Source: Natronogracilivirga saccharolytica (GTDB lineage: Bacteria > Bacteroidota > Rhodothermia > Balneolales > Natronogracilivirgulaceae). From it: a stretch of DNA of 64,000 nt. This document shows positions 57,905-64,000 of this stretch, in pieces (positions within the stretch are counted from its first letter, which is position 1; the number at the start of each line of letters is the position of its first letter). The stretch covers positions 1 through 64,000 of the forward strand of contig NZ_JAFIDN010000008.1 in the NCBI RefSeq assembly GCF_017921895.1, in the 5' to 3' direction. The notes below the pieces were generated by a model. It was not told where the DNA came from, ran no database searches, and saw only the letters and a program-made list of their open reading frames with translations. A program made the translations under genes and the position numbers.

Positions 57905-60900
57905 GTGAACACCTCTGCCAAATACCGTGTACGACTCATTGCTGTTGCAGCGCTTCTCATTATCATCCAGTCATGCCGCACTCCGGATCCCGCTGTGACA
58001 CCCGAACCTGAACCCGAAGATCCGCGCATAGAACGCATCCGCGATGCCGTCAATAAAACCATCGATGAAATGTATGAAACCGGCGAACCGGTTGAACTGA
58101 CCACCGCCGTTGAAGTGGACACCATCCTGCTGGACGATGAAGCCATGACCATCGATATCCATATGAATGAGCGGTTTTCATACTCTCCGCTGCGGCCGGA
58201 TATCAATGATCAGATTTACAGCCTGCTGGATGAAAACATGCACCGCAGATTCCGGAATTACAAGGTAACCCTTTATTCCCTTGAAGAACCCATTTCGAAT
58301 CTGGTTCCCAATATGTACCGGCGATCGCCGGAAGCTTATGACCGCGAGCGCATGCCTTATGCCGATGAACTGCGGCCGCTGCCCATTGTGCGGCGGCATG
58401 ACCGGAACGTTGAGCCCGGCCACGGCCTCGAGGGCCGGCAGATTGCTTTATGGCACAGCCACGGATGGTATTATGAAAAGCAGAAGCAGCGATGGGAATG
58501 GCAGCGCCCCAGATTGTTTCATACTTCGGAGGACCTGCTGCCGATGGCATTCACCATCCCGTATCTGATCCCGATGCTGGAAAACGCCGGTGCCCATGTC
58601 TGGGTGCCCCGGGAGCGCGACATCCAGAAAAACAAAGTGGTGGTCGATTTTGACAGCTCATCGTTCGAAAGCCGCGTCGCATTTCGCAGTTTCACAGGCA
58701 GTACACCGGTCAGCCGCGATGGCCATGATACCGCAGGTGAGGAGTGGGAGGATGCTGATCCTCAGACATGGCAAACCGACGAGCCAGGCTTTGCAATTGG
58801 CAGTCCTCCCTATAAGGATGGAGAAAATCCGTTCCGGATGGGATCCTATCGCTACATCGAATCAGATGAAGATGGTGCATCGGCCATTCAATGGATACCT
58901 GATATTCCGGAAGACGGGAAATATGCCGTTTATATCTCTTATGCCTCGCTTGAAGAGTCGGCGGAGGATGCATTCTATTCGGTATATCACCGCGGTGGCC
59001 GGACCGATTTTTCTGTCAATCAGACCATCGGCGGCGGGACCTGGGTCTATCTTGGCCATTTTGAGTTTGATGAAGGCGTGAATCCGGAGCAGGGAAGGGT
59101 AGATCTGGTCTCCTACAGCCAGGAATCATCGCTGATTACCGCCGACGCCGTCCGTTTCGGTGGCGGAATGGGCAACATCGAAAGAGAAGGACAGACAGGA
59201 GGCCGGCCCCGCTATCTCGAGGCGGCTCGTTACCATTTGCAATACTCCGGCATGCCCGACTCCCTGGTTTATGCGCTCAGTGACGGACGCTCCGATGTTG
59301 TTGACGATTTTCAGGGCCGCGGGGAGTGGGTGAATTACTTGCGAGGTGCACCATACGGACCCAACAAAGACCGTGACACCCCCGGACTCGGCATCCCCAT
59401 TGATGCCTCGCTTTCGTTCCACACCGACGCCGGAATCACCCGCAACGATACGGTTGTAGGCACGCTTATGATCTACAGCATTGAAGACGGCGACTCACTG
59501 CGCAGGTTCCCCGATGAGGTTTCCAGGCTGACCAACCGGGATTTTGCAGATATCATGCAGACGGAAATTGTTGAGGACATCCGCAGCACCTGGGATCCGG
59601 CATGGAACCGGAGGCACCTGTTCAACCGGAAGTACAGTGAAGCATTTCGCCCGAACGTCCCGGCCGTGCTGCTCGAGCTGCTGTCCCATCAGAATTTCCT
59701 GGATATGCAGTATGCGCTGGATCCGAGGTTCCGCTTTGATGTCAGCAGAACGCTGTATAAATCCATGCTGCGGTTTATTTCAGATCGCTATCAGGTAGAT
59801 TATATCGTGCAGCCGCTTCCCGTCAGCAATTTCCGCATCACGGCAACCGGTGATGATAGTGTCAGGCTGCGCTGGAATGCAGTTTCTGATACCCTCGAGC
59901 CTACGGCAGATCCGGACCGCTACATCGTCTACAAGAAGAAAGGGGACAAGCCCTTTGACAACGGACGGATCACTGAACAGACTCAGATTACAGTTGACGG
60001 TCTGACTCCCGGCGAGATGTATCAGTTCAAGGTGGTGGCGGCCAATGATGGAGGAAAAAGCTTTCCATCCGAAAAACTGGCGGTTTCTCTGCAGGACAAC
60101 CCGGGCCCCTCGGTGCTTATCGTAAATGGATTTGAAAGGGTGTCCGGTCCTGCCATTGTGGATGAACCCGGTTTCAAGGGATTTGCCAATTTTTCGGACC
60201 GCGGTGTTCCGGACCGGTATGATATCAGTTTTACCGGTGATCAGTTTGATTTTGACCCGGATTCAGAATGGCTGACAAACGATGCGCCCGGCCACGGAGC
60301 CAGTTACGCTGACTATGAAACCCGGGTTATTCCCGGCAACAGTTTTGCCTTTCCTGCTGTTTACGGTGAATCATTGCAGCAGCTTGGACTTTCGTTTTCA
60401 TCGGCAAGCATGGCCTCAATACGTGACCGGCAGGTTGATATGTCAGATTATGACGCCGTAATTTTGATTTTTGGAATGCAAAAATCAACGCCCTGGCCCA
60501 AACAGGAGCTGCTTGACCGTGAACCCGCTTTCCCCGTTTTCCCTGAACGGACACGGGAAGAGATTGCAAGATATCTCAAGCTCGGGGGAAGATTGTTCAT
60601 AAGCGGAGCACATGTAGGGTCTGATGCAGCAGATCGGGCCGGTGACGATCCCGGGGTATTGGATTTCATTCAGGACACTCTGGGCTATTCCAGCGAAACA
60701 AATCATGCTGCCAGGACCGGGGATGTCAGGGTCGTTTCAGATTCGTTGCTGCCGGTAAATACCCGCTTTTCCTTCAATACGGAGTACCACCGGGATATCT
60801 ACATTACAGATGCTCCGGATGCCATTGAGCCGTACGGAGATCCGGTGGAACCCGGTGTTTCATCCGTGGATGACGGCGGGGCGCAGAATGATGCCCTGAT

Positions 60901-61171
60901 CATGAAAACGGCCGATACTTCCGGCACAGCAAGTGAAGAAACCATCAAAAACAAGAAGCGGCTTTCTACCGGAAATCTGTATCCGTTAGGACCGGAAACA
61001 CTGATACGCTTTGAAGAGAATCAGTTCAGTGCCGGGGTTGGTAAAAGAACGGGCACGCACGCAGTGGTGACATTCGGCTTCCCCTTTGAGACCATCAAAG
61101 AGCGGGATGAACGCCGGCTTGTCCTCGAAGGTGTAATGAAGTATCTGGGAGTTCTGGAGGCTGCGGATTAG
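57905..61171 (+). CDS. Lipoprotein amidase with inserted golvesin-like domain, FnIII and C-terminal domain
   Basis: 1088 residues from GTG 57905; lipobox IIIQSC (Cys24) and a Pro/Glu linker. An Amidase_3-like N-acetylmuramoyl-L-alanine amidase is split: zinc-ligand-like IALWHSHGWYY (His184/186) and the TSEDLL Glu209 lie before, and SFHTDAG (His506) and VLLELLSHQN (Glu591) after, a golvesin C-terminal-like domain (about 250-420; RMGSYRYIESDEDGASAIQW, YVYLGHFEF-like strand, ITADAVRFGGG). FnIII follows (about 640-730), then a 350-residue C-terminal domain (VLIVNGFERVSGP, DYDAVILIFGMQK). This architecture exists in Bacteroidota, sometimes labelled xanthan lyase. Likely role: surface peptidoglycan or polysaccharide hydrolysis. 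The end overlaps the opposite SDR gene by 77 bp. Confidence 0.8.
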   Translation: MNTSAKYRVRLIAVAALLIIIQSCRTPDPAVTPEPEPEDPRIERIRDAVNKTIDEMYETGEPVELTTAVEVDTILLDDEAMTIDIHMNERFSYSPLRPDINDQIYSLLDENMHRRFRNYKVTLYSLEEPISNLVPNMYRRSPEAYDRERMPYADELRPLPIVRRHDRNVEPGHGLEGRQIALWHSHGWYYEKQKQRWEWQRPRLFHTSEDLLPMAFTIPYLIPMLENAGAHVWVPRERDIQKNKVVVDFDSSSFESRVAFRSFTGSTPVSRDGHDTAGEEWEDADPQTWQTDEPGFAIGSPPYKDGENPFRMGSYRYIESDEDGASAIQWIPDIPEDGKYAVYISYASLEESAEDAFYSVYHRGGRTDFSVNQTIGGGTWVYLGHFEFDEGVNPEQGRVDLVSYSQESSLITADAVRFGGGMGNIEREGQTGGRPRYLEAARYHLQYSGMPDSLVYALSDGRSDVVDDFQGRGEWVNYLRGAPYGPNKDRDTPGLGIPIDASLSFHTDAGITRNDTVVGTLMIYSIEDGDSLRRFPDEVSRLTNRDFADIMQTEIVEDIRSTWDPAWNRRHLFNRKYSEAFRPNVPAVLLELLSHQNFLDMQYALDPRFRFDVSRTLYKSMLRFISDRYQVDYIVQPLPVSNFRITATGDDSVRLRWNAVSDTLEPTADPDRYIVYKKKGDKPFDNGRITEQTQITVDGLTPGEMYQFKVVAANDGGKSFPSEKLAVSLQDNPGPSVLIVNGFERVSGPAIVDEPGFKGFANFSDRGVPDRYDISFTGDQFDFDPDSEWLTNDAPGHGASYADYETRVIPGNSFAFPAVYGESLQQLGLSFSSASMASIRDRQVDMSDYDAVILIFGMQKSTPWPKQELLDREPAFPVFPERTREEIARYLKLGGRLFISGAHVGSDAADRAGDDPGVLDFIQDTLGYSSETNHAARTGDVRVVSDSLLPVNTRFSFNTEYHRDIYITDAPDAIEPYGDPVEPGVSSVDDGGAQNDALIMKTADTSGTASEETIKNKKRLSTGNLYPLGPETLIRFEENQFSAGVGKRTGTHAVVTFGFPFETIKERDERRLVLEGVMKYLGVLEAAD

Positions 61172-62198
61172 CAATCAGCAGAAGCAGGTGTGACTCAGCA
61201 GGCGGGATGCTGATCCGGTCTGCGATGTGACATTCAAAGCGTGCCGTACTGTCCCGGCAGAGAGCCGCTACTGTGCCGTCAGTTTGCCGGTCAAGCTTTT
61301 TGCCATTCCGAGGATGCTCGTCGCCCTTTACATCGTCACCGTTGAGGAATTTCATATTGGGATCACACATGCCCATAACGATGTAGCCAATCTCCTCCGG
61401 TTCGGCTATGCGGCCCATCGGGCTGTTTGCGCCGGCTCCGTCGAGGCTTCCGCCCATGAAGCGTTTCAAAAGATCGGTCCGGGTTCCGCCGGGCGACAGG
61501 CTCATGACGCGGATTCCGTGCTGTGCGTTGGGAATAGCCGCAGAGCGTGTCATACCGATGACAGCGTGCTTGCTGGCAGCATAGGCTCCCCAGGTATCGG
61601 AGCCGCGGTGGGAAAGCATCGAGCCGACATTAATGATAATGCCGCTTTGCTGTTCTCTCATGACCGGAAGCTGATATCTCATGGAATAGATAACCCCGTC
61701 GACATTCGTCTTTATCAGATCATGGTAGCCCATCTCACCATCCATGCTGATTTCGTCAAAACCCCCATTTGGCCCTTCTATTCCGGCATTGTTAAACGCA
61801 ATGTCAATACGTCCGTAGGTATCCTTGCAGGCATCAACAAAATCCCTGACCTTGGACTCTTCACGTACATCGGCATAGTAATATGTTACTTCTCCACCGT
61901 CATTTCTGATAGATTCTTCAACCTGCTTGCCAAGTTCACGGCGGCGTCCGCAGAAAAACACTTTGGCACCGGCTCCGGCAAACAAACGCGCTGTAGCCTC
62001 GCCAATTCCGGATGTCGCTCCCGTTATCAGTACCACAGCATCCCGGAAGTGTGAGTAGTCCGATTCTCCGGGACTGGTTCTGGAAGCAGATGCTGTTCCG
62101 GCTGAACCGCTGGCAGCTGAGCCGCCGAGTGCAAGTCCGGCCATTCCAAGGGCGCTGTTTTCAATGAAATTTTTCCGGCTGATTCCTTTTTTAGGCAT
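61095..62198 (-). CDS. Exported-type short-chain dehydrogenase with an unusual C-terminal tail
   Basis: 367 residues. The N-terminus (GISRKNFIENSALGMAGLAL) looks like a Tat signal with Arg-Lys in place of Arg-Arg. The SDR core (about 48-295) has VLITGATSGIGEATARLF (cofactor), NNAG, INVGSMLS, and the catalytic YAASK, with an SPGGTRTDLL loop. SDR proteins normally stop soon after a VDGG-type end; here after FLNGDDVKGDEHP another 70 residues run on with no domain character and overlap the end of the golvesin-amidase gene. Lost stop or frameshift at the 3' end is likely; another frame stops at 61269. Substrate unknown. Confidence 0.75.
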   Translation of the reverse strand: MPKKGISRKNFIENSALGMAGLALGGSAASGSAGTASASRTSPGESDYSHFRDAVVLITGATSGIGEATARLFAGAGAKVFFCGRRRELGKQVEESIRNDGGEVTYYYADVREESKVRDFVDACKDTYGRIDIAFNNAGIEGPNGGFDEISMDGEMGYHDLIKTNVDGVIYSMRYQLPVMREQQSGIIINVGSMLSHRGSDTWGAYAASKHAVIGMTRSAAIPNAQHGIRVMSLSPGGTRTDLLKRFMGGSLDGAGANSPMGRIAEPEEIGYIVMGMCDPNMKFLNGDDVKGDEHPRNGKKLDRQTDGTVAALCRDSTARFECHIADRISIPPAESHLLLLIANPQPPELPDTSLHLRGQAGVHPAL

Positions 62199-62297
62199 GA
62201 CTGGAGATGGTTTGGTTTAGGTTCCGGGGATGAGCCTCTTACAGTTCTTACTCACACAACAAAAAATAGGTCTGATAATGTTTCAGCAGAAAACAGG

Positions 62298-63125
62298 TCA
62301 CGGCAGCCAGGGATATTTACGGAAGTCCGGCTTTCGCTTTTCGTTATACGCATTTTTGCCCTCCTGGCCCTCTTCGCTCATGTAGTAGAGCAGTGTGGCA
62401 TTTCCGGCCAGCTCCTGGATACCGGCCTGCCCGTCAATATCCGCATTGAAGGCAGATTTCAGGCAGCGAATCGCGATCGGACTTTTCTCCAGTATTTCCT
62501 TTGCCCATTGAACTCCCTCTGCTTCAAGCTGATCAACGGGTACGACCTTGTTAACCAGCCCCATCTTTTCGGCTTCTTCGGCATTGTATTGACGGCATAA
62601 ATACCAGATTTCACGCGCTTTTTTCTGGCCTACTATACTGGCAAGATAGCTTGAACCAAATCCGCCGTCAAAGCTGCCGACCTTGGGGCCGGTCTGACCG
62701 AAAACGGCATTGTCCGCTGCAATGGTAAGGTCGCAGATCACATGCAGCACATGTCCGCCTCCGATAGCGTACCCCGCTACAAGTGCAATGACCGGTTTGG
62801 GCATCGAACGTATCAGCTTTTGCAGATCCAGCACATTCAGTCTCGGAATGCCATCGTCACCGACATAACCGGCATCTCCCCGGATTTTCTGATCACCACC
62901 GGAACTGAATGCATATTTTCCGTCGGCAGCAGGTCCTTCTCCCGTCAGCAGTACCACCCCGATTTCATTGTCCTCACGTGCATCGGTGAAAGCTTCGTAC
63001 ATTTCAAAAATGGTTTTGGGGCGGAATGCATTGCGGACTTCCGGACGGTTGAATGCAATCCGGGCGATACCGTCTGATTTTTTGTAGGTAATGTCCTCAA
63101 AATTTTTGACAGTGTTCCAGTTCAT
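62298..63125 (-). CDS. menB: 1,4-dihydroxy-2-naphthoyl-CoA synthase
   Basis: 275 residues from ATG 63125 ([12 protein letters not shown]); an earlier in-frame start at 63200 would overlap menH. Crotonase-fold enzyme that cyclises o-succinylbenzoyl-CoA. MenB motifs: [61 protein letters not shown] and the C-terminal [11 protein letters not shown]. It follows menH by 49 bp; menA, menC and menE are 18 kb away. Confidence 0.97.
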   Translation of the reverse strand: MNWNTVKNFEDITYKKSDGIARIAFNRPEVRNAFRPKTIFEMYEAFTDAREDNEIGVVLLTGEGPAADGKYAFSSGGDQKIRGDAGYVGDDGIPRLNVLDLQKLIRSMPKPVIALVAGYAIGGGHVLHVICDLTIAADNAVFGQTGPKVGSFDGGFGSSYLASIVGQKKAREIWYLCRQYNAEEAEKMGLVNKVVPVDQLEAEGVQWAKEILEKSPIAIRCLKSAFNADIDGQAGIQELAGNATLLYYMSEEGQEGKNAYNEKRKPDFRKYPWLP

Positions 63126-63174
63126 AAAAGGCAGATTTGTTTGGTAGTTTTTGAAAGTTATGCTGTATTCGGGA

Positions 63175-64000
63175 TTACTCCGGCCGGACAGAAAAGTCAA
63201 TCTTGTTATTCGTCCCGCAGGTGTTTAAAAAATCCCGAAGTGTTGAAATATAATGATCGGGTGAATCGATATGAACCCGGTGAGCGGCATCCGGTACAAT
63301 GGTGTGGTGAGCATCCGGCAGCTTTTTTGTCATCCGTCCGGCGATGTCACAAAATTTCGAATCCATCCGGCCGGTTATCATAATAACCGGGCATCTGATC
63401 CGGTCGAGTTGATCCCATACAGGCGGCATAACGCCGGCACCGAATCCTTCAAGCCAGGCAGCGGCGGTTTCGGGGTGTTGGCTTCGCTGAATGGTTTCCA
63501 GGCGGTTACGTGCTCCGGAGGTTACTTGTGTGCCGGAATTGTCCTTTTTTTGCCGGATATAACGCGGCACGGATGCCGCACTTCCGCCATCGTCTATCTG
63601 AAACAGCGGATTTTTTTCCCATTCATTCAGAAACGCGGGAAAATCGGCACGGATCCGGTCAGCATTTTCAGCATCCCGTATTCTCCGCTGCTCGCGTTTA
63701 CGCTCATCAAAAATACCAGCAGTGGTGCTTTCAAGAATCAGTCCCGAAAGATGTCCCGGAAACCGAGTTGCCCAGCTGAGAGCCAGCCGACCGCCCATGC
63801 TGTAACCTGCAACAAAAGGATGATCGAAATGATCGCCGCCATTCAGGTATCCGGACACGATCTGATGAATGCCGCGGCTCAGTGGTTCGGCAAGAGAACC
63901 GGCCGGACTGTGAGTCGGACCGGGGATGGAAATGTCTGCAGTTGCGGGATTTACGATATCAGATATGCCCGTGAAAAGATGCCTGAACTGCATTCCAGAA
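63175..64000 (-). CDS. menH: MenH-like SHCHC synthase, N-terminus cut by the window edge
   Basis: At least 275 residues; the frame stays open to the right edge, so the true start is beyond it (the ATG at 63993 would miss the oxyanion LHGF.G segment). Alpha/beta hydrolase: nucleophile elbow [13 protein letters not shown], acid Asp in ITGRMDSKF, His in [13 protein letters not shown]. Next to menB, so it most likely removes pyruvate from SEPHCHC. menD/menF may lie to the right. Confidence 0.88.
   Translation of the reverse strand, partial: SGMQFRHLFTGISDIVNPATADISIPGPTHSPAGSLAEPLSRGIHQIVSGYLNGGDHFDHPFVAGYSMGGRLALSWATRFPGHLSGLILESTTAGIFDERKREQRRIRDAENADRIRADFPAFLNEWEKNPLFQIDDGGSAASVPRYIRQKKDNSGTQVTSGARNRLETIQRSQHPETAAAWLEGFGAGVMPPVWDQLDRIRCPVIMITGRMDSKFCDIAGRMTKKLPDAHHTIVPDAAHRVHIDSPDHYISTLRDFLNTCGTNNKIDFSVRPE

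Noticed and set aside
61227-62054. 275-residue antisense frame over the SDR gene
   Set aside because: The opposite strand has intact SDR catalytic motifs; this frame has none.

Overview
The window (about 47-50% G+C by eye) is typical chromosomal DNA of a Gram-negative bacterium of the Bacteroidota/Rhodothermota-Balneolota group. Signs of this are T9SS-type C-terminal sorting signals with the NYPNPFNP motif, PorV/PorQ-family and carboxypeptidase-regulatory TonB-dependent outer-membrane proteins, golvesin/amidase and PD40-amidohydrolase secreted proteins, an ssb-gldE pair, a type III glutamine synthetase, menaquinone genes, mostly no Shine-Dalgarno sequences, and one perfect TTTG-N19-TAnnTTTG promoter. 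The phylum call is an inference from gene content; genus cannot be set.

Layout. 1-126: the end of an IS3-family insertion sequence. 166-2.8 kb: a TonB-C/parvulin lipoprotein and a T9SS-secreted phosphodiester glycosidase whose signal peptide is out of frame, then tRNA-Val(GAC). 3.9-11.8 kb: a four-gene envelope locus (TonB-dependent receptor, FnIII sorting-domain protein, PorV-family barrel, IPT/TIG lipoprotein). A structured RNA/terminator candidate precedes gcvP (12.2-15.1 kb). 15.1-20.3 kb (minus): SPOR lipoprotein, a catalytically incomplete ALDH-like protein, an active ALDH, deoC and a GT2 glycosyltransferase. 20.5-27.6 kb: phosphoesterase, crtI-type desaturase with a tandem-repeated leader, rlmD, a cNMP-binding protein and a BamA/TamA-family protein. 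27.7-34.6 kb: DUF2795-like protein, tatA, gatA, prmA, ECF sigma factor, small barrel, voltage-sensor-like protein, queG. 34.6-47 kb: Tat-exported alkaline phosphatase, htpX, ssb, gldE-like, purB, menE-menC-menA, glnN. 47-64 kb: MFS carrier, PD40-amidohydrolase, AlkA-like protein, ATP-cone/nuclease fusion, fetB-fetA, TlpA-like thioredoxin, double GNAT, golvesin-amidase, exported SDR, menB and partial menH.

Functionally most of the window is housekeeping (C1/glycine, deoxyribose catabolism, menaquinone, purines, nitrogen, tRNA and rRNA modification) mixed with envelope and export functions. There is no prophage, CRISPR or obvious defence island. The least explained elements are the 100-120-bp tandem repeats that duplicate the crtI initiation region, the terminator-like RNA before gcvP, the ATP-cone/PD-(D/E)XK fusion at 53.8 kb, the voltage-sensor protein, the truncated ALDH, and the homopolymer frameshift in the glycosidase signal peptide.
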